Shown: positions 40,801 to 48,946, counted from the first letter of the stretch. The stretch is DNA of 64,000 nt from Natronococcus pandeyae (GCF_008122205.1 NZ_PHNJ01000002.1:124001-188000), one strand, 5' to 3'. A program made the numbers and translations. The notes: generated from the letters alone by a model not told the origin.

Positions 40801-41843
40801 AGCCCCGCGATCGCTCCGGACTCGTCGTACAGCGGTTCGACCGTCAGGTCGTACGTGACCTCGTCCCCGTTCAGCTCGTAGGTCACCTCTTGACGGCGGC
40901 CCTCGCCGGTCTCCAGGACGGCTCGTTTCGGCGCGAGGAGCTTCTCCGCCTCCGCCGGCGGGAGCAGTTCGTCATCGCACTTGCCGAGCACCTCTTCGGG
41001 CCGGAACTCCGGGTGCGGGTTGGCGATCCACGTGTACCGAAGGTCGGTATCCAGCCTGAACGCGACCATCGGCGAGTTCTCGAGCGCGACGCGGAAGTGT
41101 CGCTTCTCGGTCCGGAGTTCGGCCTCGAGGCGCTCGCACTCGCTCACGTCGCGACCGATCCCCGCCAGTACCGGATCGCCGTCGGGACCCTCGACGGCGG
41201 ACGCGAGGAACTCGTAGGGTACGGGCTCACCGTCGCTGGTCAGCGCCTCGGCTTCGACTCGCGTCCGACCCGTCTCGAGCGCTTCGGTCATCGCCGCGCG
41301 GATCGTCTCCCGGCCCGCCTCGTCGTAGAAATCGAGGGCGTTCATCGAGGCGAGTTCGTCGTCACTGTACCCCATCGCCTCGACTAGACTCTCGTTCCAG
41401 CGCTCGAGCGAGCCGTCCGCGTCGATTACGAAGAAGACGTCGTCGATGGCGTCGACCATCTCGTCGGCGTACGCCCGGTGTCGCTCGAGCCGCCCTTCGC
41501 GTTCGTGCAGTGTCTCGACCATCCCGTCGACCGCCTCGTAGAGGCGCCCGATCTCGTCCTCGCGGTCGCTCGAGAACGACACGTCGTCTACGCCAGCCGC
41601 AACGGCCTCGATCTTCTCCCGGAGTCGGACGATCGGATCCCCGGCGCCCTCGCTGACGGCGAGACCGAGGAGCGCGACGACTGGCAGTCCGGCGAACGGA
41701 AGCGCCGCCGCGAGGTCGTACTCGGCGGGGGCGGTCAGCCCCGCACTAACGACCGCGACGGCGGAAACGACGAGTGCGACGAGGGCCAGGTGGCGAGAAA
41801 CGGCGTCGTTCTCGTCCAGCCCCCGATTCGTGGTGACCCACAT
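37875..41843 (-). CDS. Giant multi-PAS/GAF sensor regulator with Bat-type HTH
   Basis: The 1322-residue protein begins with two membrane segments (residues about 18-65), then a HAMP-like stretch (DPIVRLREKIEAVAAGVDDVSFSSDREDEIGRLYEAV). Five PAS domains follow, roughly at 126-235, 243-355, 360-480, 485-610 and 617-740, each ending in a xDVTDRKxxExEL-type linker. Two GAF-like domains (about 745-905 and 925-1090) come next, then a bacterio-opsin-activator C-terminal region (about 1095-1250) and the HTH_10 motif LTDRQLEVLRTAFFAGFFEWPRETTGEEVAAMLEVSQPTVNRHLR. No histidine kinase or receiver part is present, so it is a one-component membrane-bound regulator. Targets are unknown. A HalOD1 operon is transcribed away from the same 200-base region. 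Confidence 0.92.
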   Translation of the reverse strand: MWVTTNRGLDENDAVSRHLALVALVVSAVAVVSAGLTAPAEYDLAAALPFAGLPVVALLGLAVSEGAGDPIVRLREKIEAVAAGVDDVSFSSDREDEIGRLYEAVDGMVETLHEREGRLERHRAYADEMVDAIDDVFFVIDADGSLERWNESLVEAMGYSDDELASMNALDFYDEAGRETIRAAMTEALETGRTRVEAEALTSDGEPVPYEFLASAVEGPDGDPVLAGIGRDVSECERLEAELRTEKRHFRVALENSPMVAFRLDTDLRYTWIANPHPEFRPEEVLGKCDDELLPPAEAEKLLAPKRAVLETGEGRRQEVTYELNGDEVTYDLTVEPLYDESGAIAGLTCSSLDVTDRKKYERELERYETVIQALGDPVYTLDAEGTFQFVNDAVEPLIGYEPAEFVGEHVSTYIGEPELEKAQSLIRELLRDETPYRTFEMTLETRDGRVVEAENHMALLPMPDGEFAGTAGVVRDISERKERERELERTRDTLEQTQRIAEVGGWALDLEGGPPYEGTWTDKFAEILGLSAEETLTHEGGLKFFHPDDRRRVRTAVERAIETGEGYDTEARLVTAAGDERWVRSIGEVVSEDGDPVRLQGSLQDITERKERERELERTRQLLQHTQRIASVGGWELDVRTEPPSTGMTDELYRIHGLEPGTPHDLETAIEFYHPEDRPRIRAAVESGIEAGESYDLELRLQTVQGDERWVRTIGEPVWEDGRVVTLRGALQDVTDQKERELALQSLHETARGLLHAETEPAAAELVVETAAEVLDVSGVGVYLLDPKTTNLEPAATSPGFVERCRGAPSIGPGDDDSLLWSTFVRGAQTVFDDAGVVDHSPLFGPDVEGGLLVPIGDHGVFAFVAPPSSIDDETRRLVETLVATTEAAFDRLGGETSLRERDAELETRNRRLRRQIQINEIIRSVGASLVGATSRDEIERTVCERLVANDDIAFAWIGGLDVGETELVPRRWAGTNQEYLDTVSLSVTAETPEPSVTTALDEVPTVVSNAVDDFQTESWRKTALAADFASCLAVPITFDEYCYGVLTVYAAEPDSFGRLERAVFEELGVNIANSINAVQTREALHADTLLELTLRFDEPDALLTRIAREAACTVVYDGIATQSADETRLFVTTTGAPAADVRAALDDLVTVRNHSLVSEGDDGCLFELTVTGDVIASRLVRHGATPRSIRTTESTLEAVVDVRTTTDVREFVAMLGEQYPSVELAGRRDVERATQTRRELISSLFGALTDRQLEVLRTAFFAGFFEWPRETTGEEVAAMLEVSQPTVNRHLRLGQQRLLAQLFGGEGYTVGGSGGELRST

Positions 41844-42042
41844 CTTACACGAGGTAGTACTCGCACCGGCATGACTCGAGCGGGCGATCAGGCGGGCGAA
41901 GCGAACGGCGCGAGAAATCGGGCCGCACGGCGGCCCAGTCCGATACGGTCCGGTCGGACACTATACACATACCCCCCATTTCTGGCCGTCGTTACACAGA
42001 TAATAGGTACGCGAATACGGTCCATCAACGTTAATACCGGTA

Positions 42043-42291
42043 ATGAAGAGCCAAACGATGCGCCGGGAGTGCGAGCAGCTCAGTTTCAGGGTCATCGAAG
42101 CCATCGCCGACACCATGGAGACTGACGTGATCGACCTCCAGCCGCCGCTGTACAGCGTGATCGACCCGACCGCGCTCGATCTGCTGTTTTCCGGATCGGG
42201 ACCGATCCGCGTCGAGTTCGGGTACGAGGGACACACGATCTTGGTGGACGCGGACAGAACGATCGCGGTCGACGGGACGGTGTACGATTGA
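42043..42291 (+). CDS. HalOD1 output-domain protein
   Basis: The whole 82-residue protein is one HalOD1 domain: LSFRVIEAIADTMETDVIDLQPPLYSVIDPTALDLLF, then PIRVEFGYEGHTILVDADRTIAVD. A second possible start is the Met at residue 6. It is divergent from the giant Bat-like regulator and is followed after two bases by a 57-residue gene, so the two form an operon. It probably belongs to the same signalling unit. It resembles the protein at 27100 in the motif order. Confidence 0.82.
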   Translation: MKSQTMRRECEQLSFRVIEAIADTMETDVIDLQPPLYSVIDPTALDLLFSGSGPIRVEFGYEGHTILVDADRTIAVDGTVYD

Positions 42292-42293
42292 CG

Positions 42294-42467
42294 ATGGGAA
42301 AGGGAGACGCACCGGCGAGCGGCTCGATCGACGAGCCGGACGGCGGAACGATCCGCGAGACGTACGAGGAGTACGACGTCGGATCGAGTACGGTCGGGAT
42401 GATCACCGATCCCGAGAACGTCCACGCCTGGATTCTGTCGAACGCGACCCAGCCGATACGGCGATGA
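42294..42467 (+). CDS. Small DUF7331-like protein, 57 residues
   Basis: The frame starts at the ATG two bases after the HalOD1 stop codon and reads MGKGDAPASGSIDEPDGGTI, then ETYEEYDVGSSTVGMITDPENVHAWILSN. The pattern YExYDVGxxxxxMITDPENxxAWIxS is that of a haloarchaeal small-protein family annotated DUF7331, frequently located next to HalOD1 genes. Function is unknown; it may be a partner of the HalOD1 protein. The close coupling to the upstream gene supports translation. Confidence 0.72.
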   Translation: MGKGDAPASGSIDEPDGGTIRETYEEYDVGSSTVGMITDPENVHAWILSNATQPIRR

Positions 42468-42531
42468 GCAACGACGGCGGAACCGAATAGCGACGGCGCC
42501 GGCGTTCGACGCGGATTACCTGCACTACACC

Positions 42532-43308
42532 ATGCCCCCTCACTCAAGCACGACCGAACCGACGGCCGAATCGCGTCGCGAACCGATCACCGTCCTCTGG
42601 GTCGGTGACGACTCACTCACGCGAGAACGAATAGCCGAAACGCGAGGGGGCGACAGCCGACTCGAGATTCGGCCGGCCGAATCGACGGCCGCCGCGCTCG
42701 ACGCGCTCGACGGTGTCGACTGCGTCGTCGAAGAGCGCGACCGACGGGAGGCAGAGGGAATCGAACTCGTCGAGGCGCTCCAGGAACGAGAGCCGCCCCT
42801 CCCGTTGGTACTCGTCACCAGCGGAGCGCGCCGCGAGGTTTCCGAACCGATCCTGCAAGCGACGTGGGCCGACCACTTCCACCGGGAAACCGACGCCACG
42901 TCGGCGGCACTGCTCGAACGGCGGATCGCTCGACTGGTCGACCACCGTCGGCTGTCGACGCTCGCTGAACGGGGACTGACGGCCCTCGAAACGATCCGCG
43001 ACGGCGCCGCGATCGTCGGCGTAGACGGCTCGTTCGAGTTCGTCAATCAGGTGTTCGCACTCCAGTTCGGATTCGACCGGAACGCGCTGGCCGGCCGGCC
43101 CTGGCAGACTGTCTACACCGACGCGGCGGTCGATCGACTCGAGTCCCAGGCGCTCCCGATGGTCGAAAACGGGTGGCAGTGGACCGGGAGCTGCGTCGGA
43201 AACGGAACGTCGGGAACGTTCACCGCACGAACGACCATCGCCGGACTGGACGGTGGCGGATTCGTCCTCGTGGTTCACGAGGAGGATCACTCGAGCGGCG
43301 AACGGTGA
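42532..43308 (+). CDS. Receiver-like plus PAS-domain signalling protein
   Basis: The 258-residue protein has an N-terminal CheY-like fold (VLWVGDDSLTRERIAETRGGDSRLEIRPAESTAAALDAL...LVLVTSGARREVSEPILQATWADHFHRE). The phosphoryl Asp position lies in GVDCVVEERDRREAEGIEL, where the Asp is replaced by Glu-rich sequence. It is followed by a PAS domain (about 148-250; RDGAAIVGVDGSFEFVNQVFALQFGFDRNALAGRPWQTVY). There is no kinase or output domain. It is likely a pseudo-receiver that signals by protein contacts. It stands 64 bases after the small DUF7331-like gene. Confidence 0.82.
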   Translation: MPPHSSTTEPTAESRREPITVLWVGDDSLTRERIAETRGGDSRLEIRPAESTAAALDALDGVDCVVEERDRREAEGIELVEALQEREPPLPLVLVTSGARREVSEPILQATWADHFHRETDATSAALLERRIARLVDHRRLSTLAERGLTALETIRDGAAIVGVDGSFEFVNQVFALQFGFDRNALAGRPWQTVYTDAAVDRLESQALPMVENGWQWTGSCVGNGTSGTFTARTTIAGLDGGGFVLVVHEEDHSSGER

Positions 43309-43335
43309 TCGGCGATACAATCGGTCGAGAGCGAC

Positions 43336-44619
43336 TTACGTTCCGTGATCCCAGGAGCCCATATACTCGCGCTGGGTATCCGTCAGCGCGTCGTAGTCGA
43401 CGCCCTCGGCCGCGAGTTTGATCTCGGCGATCTCCTGGTCGAGTTCGTCCGGCACGTCGTGGACGCCCGCATCGTACTGCTCGCTGTTCTCGAGCATTTC
43501 ACGGACACAGACGGCCTGGACGCCGAAGCTCTGGTCCATCACTTCGACGGGGTGGCCGAGCGAGATCGGTGCGGCGAGGTTGACGAGTCGGCCCTCGGCG
43601 ATGACGTTCAGCCGGCGGCCGTCGTCCATCTCGTAGGCCTCGACGCCGTCGCGGGCCTCGTAGCGGTCGACGGCGAGGTCGTCGAGCGCGTCGAGGTCGA
43701 TCTCGATGTCGAAGTGGCCCGCGTTGGCGAGCAAGACGCCGTCCTGCATGGCCTCGAAGTGTTCCTCGACGATGACGTCTCGGTTCCCGGTCGTCGTCAG
43801 AAAGACGTCGCCCTTCTCGGCGGCCTCGTCCATCGGCAGGACTTCGTAGCCCTCCATGTGGGCCTCGAGGGCGCGCCGGGGCTCGACCTCGGTGACGATG
43901 ACGTTCGCGTTCTGGCCCGCCGCCTTCTGTGCAACGCCCTTGCCGCAGTAGCCGTAGCCCGCGACGACGACGTTCTTGCCGGCCCACGAGAGGTTCGTGG
44001 TCATGGCGATCGAGGCCAGCGAGGACTCGCCGGTGCCGTGGACGTTGTCGAACAGTCGCTTCATCGGCGTGTCGTTGACGGCGAAGACGGGGTAGTCGAG
44101 TGCGCCGTCTTCGTCCATCGCGCGCAGGCGGTGGACGCCCGTCGTGGTCTCCTCGGCCCCGCCGACGATGCCGTCGATCAGTTCGGGGTAGTCCTCGTGG
44201 ATCGCCGCGACGAGGTCCATCCCGTCGTCGACCGTCACGGTTGGTTCGTGGGCGATGACGGCCTCGATGGCGGCGTAGTACTCCTCGTCGTCGACGCCGC
44301 GTTTCGCGTAGCTCGTGATGTTCTCGTGGGCGTCGAGCGCCGCCGAGACGTCGTCGTGGGTCGACAGCGGGTTGCAGCCCGTCACCGCGACGTCGGCCCC
44401 ACCCTCCGCGAGCGTCTCGACGAGCATCGCGGTCTTGGCCTCGACGTGCATCGCCATCGCGATGCGCTCGCCCTCGAACGGCTGGTCTGCGACGAACTCC
44501 TCGCGGACGTGCTTGAGGATCGGCATGTGCTGTGCAGCCCAGTCCATCTTGCGGCGGCCCTCTTCGCGGGCCGCATCCACATCGTCCAGCTGGTCGCTGA
44601 TCGGCGGATACTCTGTCAT
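43336..44619 (-). CDS. ahcY: Adenosylhomocysteinase
   Basis: The 427-residue protein is a complete S-adenosylhomocysteine hydrolase. Motifs include LAEGGADVAVTGCNPLSTHDDVSAAL, VGGAEETTTGVHRLRAM, AVNDTPMKRLFDNVHGTGES, the NAD-binding loop VVVAGYGYCGKG and ISLGHPVEVMDQSFGVQA. It splits the methyltransferase by-product SAH to adenosine and homocysteine, with bound NAD. The family's C-terminal KY is absent, as in the shorter archaeal type. Start is the ATG ending at 44619 (MTEYPPISDQLDDVD). The SAH/MTA deaminase-type gene lies 1.3 kb upstream on the same strand, hence a purine/methyl salvage link. Confidence 0.96.
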   Translation of the reverse strand: MTEYPPISDQLDDVDAAREEGRRKMDWAAQHMPILKHVREEFVADQPFEGERIAMAMHVEAKTAMLVETLAEGGADVAVTGCNPLSTHDDVSAALDAHENITSYAKRGVDDEEYYAAIEAVIAHEPTVTVDDGMDLVAAIHEDYPELIDGIVGGAEETTTGVHRLRAMDEDGALDYPVFAVNDTPMKRLFDNVHGTGESSLASIAMTTNLSWAGKNVVVAGYGYCGKGVAQKAAGQNANVIVTEVEPRRALEAHMEGYEVLPMDEAAEKGDVFLTTTGNRDVIVEEHFEAMQDGVLLANAGHFDIEIDLDALDDLAVDRYEARDGVEAYEMDDGRRLNVIAEGRLVNLAAPISLGHPVEVMDQSFGVQAVCVREMLENSEQYDAGVHDVPDELDQEIAEIKLAAEGVDYDALTDTQREYMGSWDHGT

Positions 44620-44750
44620 GCCTCGACAGAGTGGGAGCGGAGCCAAAACGCTACCGAACCCGATCCCGACTGATACTATCAAAAAGTGCAGTCGTTACGG
44701 CCGTCCCCGGCCACTCATCGCTCGGTCACTCTGTTCTTTGGTCGCTCCGT

Positions 44751-45578
44751 TCACTCGTCACTGTGGCCCGGTGGACCGCCACCGTCGTTGCCGCTACCGG
44801 CGTGTTCTGGCGGTCCTTGCTCGCCGTCCTCGTCGTCGCCGTCGTCGTTCCCGTTACCGGCGTGCTCGGGTGGACCCTGAGCGTCGCTGTCGGAGCCGTT
44901 GCTCGGCGGGCCGGCGTGGCTCGGCGGACCCGCGTGGTCGGGCGCGTTACCAGGGTTGTTGTCAACCACGAAGCCTGCGATTCGCACGCCGAGTGGCTTG
45001 TCGGACTCGTTGTCCTTCTCCTCCTCGACGTACTCGGAAACGATCGCACCGAAGTTCTCCGCTTCGTCACCGTCGTCGGTTCCCTCGTCGGTCGGCTCGA
45101 GCGTTTCTGTTGTTGTCTCGGACTCCTCGTCGACGGTTGTCTCAAACGTAACCTCGACGCTCTCGTTGTCCGTCGGCGCGTCGAGAGAGACCGTTCCGTT
45201 CTCGTCCGTCGTGTGCGTCCCGTTGCCCGCATAGGACACGTTCTCCGCGGTCGAAACAGTGACGTCGGCGTTCTCGACGGTAGTATCGTTCTCCGTGACC
45301 GTTACGACGACGTCGCCGTTCTGAGTGACGTTGATCGAAAGACCATCCGACTCTGTCTCGTCGGAGTCGCTACTATCAGAGTCGTCATCGTTACTCGCCT
45401 CGTCTTCTTCGTCCGGTTCGTCGTCTGTCTCCTGGTCCGTCTCGTCGGTTTCCTCTTCATTCGTCGAGACGTTCGGTTCGATATCGGTCGTTTCAGCGGC
45501 TGCCATTCCAGGTAGCGCGACCAGCGACAGGATCATGACGACGACCAGCGCCGTCGTGAGCAGTCGATTCTTCTTCAT
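44751..45578 (-). CDS. Secreted acidic protein with Gly-Pro-Pro-His-Ala repeats
   Basis: The 275 residues begin with a Sec-type signal peptide (MKKNRLLTTALVVVMILSLVALPGMAAAE). A very acidic spacer follows (about 32-80), then a possible beta-sandwich domain (LSINVTQNGDVVVTVTENDTTVENADVTVSTAENVSYAG...GTVSLDAPTDNESVEVTFETTVD). The C-terminal tail repeats the pattern GPPxHAG four or five times, alternating with Asp/Asn-rich spacers. The tail might bind metals or cell-wall material; this is inference. It sits between ahcY and the deaminase gene but its function is not evident, and the family is unnamed to me. Confidence 0.72.
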   Translation of the reverse strand: MKKNRLLTTALVVVMILSLVALPGMAAAETTDIEPNVSTNEEETDETDQETDDEPDEEDEASNDDDSDSSDSDETESDGLSINVTQNGDVVVTVTENDTTVENADVTVSTAENVSYAGNGTHTTDENGTVSLDAPTDNESVEVTFETTVDEESETTTETLEPTDEGTDDGDEAENFGAIVSEYVEEEKDNESDKPLGVRIAGFVVDNNPGNAPDHAGPPSHAGPPSNGSDSDAQGPPEHAGNGNDDGDDEDGEQGPPEHAGSGNDGGGPPGHSDE

Positions 45579-45870
45579 GCATTCCTGAAATTCAATCAGT
45601 AGTGAATAAATCCCGCTGGTGGTTACGCGGCGTCCCGGTTTTGAGAAACGGCTCGAGAAACCGTTTGAGCGTTTATCGATCGCTCTGGGCGTTTAGATTT
45701 CGTTCACGAACCGATCGCAGGCGTAAACGGTCGGGGTGCCGTCCCGTTAGGACCTATCGACCTCGGTATCGGCGATCCGTCCGTTCGGAGCCCCGGCGAA
45801 CAGGCCGCCGAGAAGGAACGTCACTGATGGAGCGCTGTCACGCGAGAAAACGCGCCGGCACCGGGGAGCC

Positions 45871-47169
45871 CTACTCCTCGGCGCGAGCGACCAGCGACGC
45901 TGCCGCCTCGCTCGCTCGTTCCCGAACGGCGGACTCCTCGAGCGTCAGCACTTCCCGATCCCGCATGAGCACCTGCCCGTCGCAGATGGTGTGGCGGACG
46001 TCGGCGGCGGCCGCGGCGTACGCGAGGTGGCTCACGAGGTCGTGAGCCGGCGTCAGGTGCGGCTTCTCGAGGTCGAGCACCGCGAGGTCGGCGGGTGCGC
46101 CGTCCTCGAGCCGGCCGGCGTCGATGTCGATCGCGTCGGCGCTCCCCTGGGTCATCATCTCGACGACCGCCTCGGCGGGCACCGCGCTGGCGTCCTCGGC
46201 GGCGAGTTTGCCGATCATCGCCGCGTCGCGGGCTTCGTCGAGCATCGACAGATCGTTGTTCGAGGCCGCGCCGTCGGTACCGAGACCGACGCTGACGCCC
46301 TCCTCGAGCATCCGCTGGACCGGCGCCATCCCGCTGGCGAGTTTCATGTTCGAGGCCGGACAGTGGATCACGCCGGTCCCCGCCTCCGCGAGCAGGCCGA
46401 TCTCGCTCTCGTCGACGTGAACACCGTGGGCGACGAAGTCCTGGGGCTCGAGCATCCCCTTCTCGGCGGCGTAGGCCAGCGGTCGAACGCCGCGCTCGTC
46501 GACGATCGGCGTCACCTCGTCGGCGGTCTCGTTCGCGTGGTAGTGGATCGGCAGGCCGGCCTCGCGGGCCTTCGGGACGAACTCGTCCAAGTACTCCTCG
46601 CCGACGGTCGTCAGCGAGTGGGGCATGAACGCCGTCGAGATCCGGCCGTCGGCCGCGCCGTCGTACTCCGCGGCGACGTCGAGGCTCGTCTGGGCGTCCT
46701 CCCGGGCACCCTCGTCGTCCTTGACGACGGTGACGACGCCGTGGCCGAGTCGGGCCCGGAGGCCGGCCCGCTCGACCGCGTCGGCGATCTCTGGAAGCTC
46801 GAAGTACATATCTGCGAAGGCGGTCGTCCCGCTCTTGATCATCTCGAGCAGCCCCAGTTCCGCGCCGATCCGGATATCGTCCGGGGTCAGTTCGCCCTCC
46901 GCGGGCCAGATATCCTCCTGGAGCCAGGCGTCGAGCGGTTTGTCGTCGGCGTAGCCCCGCAGCAGCGTCATCGAGACGTGACAGTGGCCGTTGACGAATC
47001 CGGGCGTGACGAGCGAATCCGACGCGTCGAGGGTCTCGTCGGCGTCGGCCGCGAGGTCGTCGCCGAGTTCGAGGATCTCGCCACGCTCCTGGTCGATCAG
47101 TACGTCCGCACGCGTCACCGTCATGTCGGGCAGCAGCACCTGTCCGCCGGTGATGGCCAGCGTCGTCAT
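45871..47169 (-). CDS. Amidohydrolase, SAH/MTA deaminase type (MtaD-like)
   Basis: The 432-residue protein belongs to the ATZ/TRZ amidohydrolases. Its metal site includes GHCHVSMTLLRG (His62, His64), IHYHANET, AHGVHVDE and GTDGAASNNDLSML. These residues and the PGFVNGHCH start place it near 5'-methylthioadenosine/S-adenosylhomocysteine deaminase and the 5'-deoxyadenosine deaminase DadD. It would convert MTA, SAH or adenosine to the inosine analogue. Together with AhcY downstream on the same strand this could complete a salvage branch. Guanine or cytosine deaminase activity cannot be excluded by eye. Confidence 0.87.
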   Translation of the reverse strand: MTTLAITGGQVLLPDMTVTRADVLIDQERGEILELGDDLAADADETLDASDSLVTPGFVNGHCHVSMTLLRGYADDKPLDAWLQEDIWPAEGELTPDDIRIGAELGLLEMIKSGTTAFADMYFELPEIADAVERAGLRARLGHGVVTVVKDDEGAREDAQTSLDVAAEYDGAADGRISTAFMPHSLTTVGEEYLDEFVPKAREAGLPIHYHANETADEVTPIVDERGVRPLAYAAEKGMLEPQDFVAHGVHVDESEIGLLAEAGTGVIHCPASNMKLASGMAPVQRMLEEGVSVGLGTDGAASNNDLSMLDEARDAAMIGKLAAEDASAVPAEAVVEMMTQGSADAIDIDAGRLEDGAPADLAVLDLEKPHLTPAHDLVSHLAYAAAAADVRHTICDGQVLMRDREVLTLEESAVRERASEAAASLVARAEE

Positions 47170-47230
47170 TACCCCGACTTTCTCGTCGGCCCGCCTTAGC
47201 GTGTCGATTCGGTAGACTGAGAGACGGACC

Positions 47231-47995
47231 TCACACCGTTCGTTCGCACCGCCAGTATCCCTCCCGCTCCTGGCCCTCGTATCCGGCGGCCTCGAGCGCC
47301 GCCCTCGTTTCCCGCGGCGCGTCGCCCTCGAGGCCGTCCTCGTGGATCTCGACGAATAGAACGGGTTCGTGACGCTCGAGGGTCTCCCGTGCGCCGCGGA
47401 TCACGGCCGGTGCGGCGCCCTCGACGTCGACCTTGATCGCGTCCGGTTCCGGCAGGTCGGCGGCAAGATCGTCCAGCCGGCGTACCGGAACCGGCCGAAC
47501 GGCGGCCACCGACGCCTCCCAACGGCTCGCGCCCGCCCGGTCGAACGCCGAGAGTTCGGGGTACGTCGAGACGTAAAAGGGGCGTTCGGCGCTCTCGTCG
47601 CCGATTCCGCAGCCGTGAACGTCGATCCGATCCTCGAGGCCGTTCAGCCGGACGTTCGTCCGGAGACGATCGACGACCGCCGGCCCGGGTTCGAAGGCGA
47701 CGATCCGGCGGCCGGGCCGGTCCGCGGCCAGTGCGAGCGCGTAGATACCCACGTTCGCGCCGATATCGAAGACGGTGGCCGTGGGACCACAGCGGGCGTC
47801 CAGTTCCGCGAGCATCGCGTCGTCGCCGTGGCGGTTGAGCGGGTCGTAACACCGGAACGTCCCCGCAGGCGTCCGGTTTCGACGCGAAACCAACCGGCGC
47901 TCGTAGTTCGCCCGTGCCAGCCGGTAGTACGCCCCGTAGCCGACTCCGCGAAGGGCGTAGAACGCGCGCGTCGTGAGACCGGACGTTGGGTTCAT
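47231..47995 (-). CDS. FkbM-family methyltransferase
   Basis: The 254-residue protein has the FkbM core: ATVFDIGANVGIYALALAADRPGRRIVAFEPGPAVVDRLRTNVRLNGLEDRIDV, with SAM-binding Gly residues. It also has DAIKVDVEGAAPAVIRGARETLERHEPVLFVEIHE, the conserved KVDVEG substrate motif. Many members methylate sugars or polyketides. The start is the ATG ending at 47995 (MNPTSGLTTR). It follows the beta-propeller gene by 20 bases, so the two are probably in one operon. A surface glycan is a reasonable but unproven substrate, given the GlmM-type gene on the other side. Confidence 0.88.
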   Translation of the reverse strand: MNPTSGLTTRAFYALRGVGYGAYYRLARANYERRLVSRRNRTPAGTFRCYDPLNRHGDDAMLAELDARCGPTATVFDIGANVGIYALALAADRPGRRIVAFEPGPAVVDRLRTNVRLNGLEDRIDVHGCGIGDESAERPFYVSTYPELSAFDRAGASRWEASVAAVRPVPVRRLDDLAADLPEPDAIKVDVEGAAPAVIRGARETLERHEPVLFVEIHEDGLEGDAPRETRAALEAAGYEGQEREGYWRCERTV

Positions 47996-48015
47996 CAGTC
48001 GTGGCCCAAATGGCG

Positions 48016-48858
48016 CTACTGACCGAGAGAGACCGCAAGACCCGTCACGCCGTCGACGCCGAGCACCTGGGACCGCCACTCGCCGTCGGTCGCCGCAGTG
48101 AACATCCCGTCCTCGGTAACCGCGTAGACCGCGTCACCGTAGGCGACGTCGACGACGGGATCGTGCGGGTGTTCGAGTTCCCGCCACGTTCCGTCCGCAG
48201 CGGTGTACTCGGAGACCGTCTCGTCCGAAACGGCGTGGGCGCGAACGAGCCGTCCGGGTTCGGAGCGCGGGTCCGCGCTGACGACGTCGAACGCGCCCTC
48301 GAGGATCGACATCCAGCCGTTGCCGAGCTTGTAGAGGCCGTCGTCGGTCGCGGCGAGTGGGACGCCGGCGGCGGAGACGTCGCGAACGTCGGTGAGCCCG
48401 GCGTGATCGAGGCCGCCCTCGTGGACCCGGTAGACGCCGCGGTCCGTGCCGATGAGGCCGCCGTCGATAGCGCGGACCGACGCGCCGAGATCGTCCTCGA
48501 TCGTTACCCAGTTGTCGTCGTTCAGTCGAGCGATTCGGCCGTCGGGACCGGCCGCGAGCAGCCGTGAACCGTCGGCGCCGACCGCGACCGCGGGGCCGAA
48601 CCCGGTCTCGGCGAAGGCGGTCGTCTCGTCGGTCGTACCGATCCCCGAACGCAGCAGGCGAACGTCCTCGTCCGTCGCGATCGCGACCGTCCCATCTGCT
48701 GCGGCGATATCTCGTGCGTCACAGCGCTCACAGAGGGAGAACTCGCCGACGGAGTCGCCGGCGGCCTGCACGCGGACCACGCCGAACGAACTCGCGACGT
48801 AGGCGCGCGTGGCCCCCTCGCGGTCGTCGTAGACGCGTTTCTCTTCGATCGAATCCAT
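48016..48858 (-). CDS. HVO_0234-family beta-propeller protein
   Basis: The 280-residue protein consists of repeats of beta strands with the pattern xxxVAxGxDGxxLLAxxxDG (for example AVAVGADGSRLLAAGPDGRIARL, RAIDGGLIGTDRGVYRVHEGGL). This is expected for a six- or seven-bladed propeller. It lacks membrane segments and has a CERCDA zinc-binding-like pair near residue 41. This haloarchaeal family is typically found beside phosphoglucosamine mutase. Start is the ATG ending at 48858 (MDSIEEKRVYDDREGATRAYV). It is divergent from glmM. Confidence 0.75.
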   Translation of the reverse strand: MDSIEEKRVYDDREGATRAYVASSFGVVRVQAAGDSVGEFSLCERCDARDIAAADGTVAIATDEDVRLLRSGIGTTDETTAFAETGFGPAVAVGADGSRLLAAGPDGRIARLNDDNWVTIEDDLGASVRAIDGGLIGTDRGVYRVHEGGLDHAGLTDVRDVSAAGVPLAATDDGLYKLGNGWMSILEGAFDVVSADPRSEPGRLVRAHAVSDETVSEYTAADGTWRELEHPHDPVVDVAYGDAVYAVTEDGMFTAATDGEWRSQVLGVDGVTGLAVSLGQ

Positions 48859-48946
48859 ACCTAAACGGTCGTGATCGCACGCCGAAAGCGTTCTGTCTGC
48901 TTCGTCGCCTTCGGAACCCATTTGGGGGGTCCGACCCGACTAACAG

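Noticed and set aside
37830-41387. A 1185-residue open frame on the plus strand, antisense to the Bat-like regulator
   Set aside because: It is rich in Arg, Gly and Asp without any domain pattern. It arises because GC-rich haloarchaeal codons leave the complementary frame free of stops. The minus-strand reading contains clear PAS, GAF and HTH motifs.
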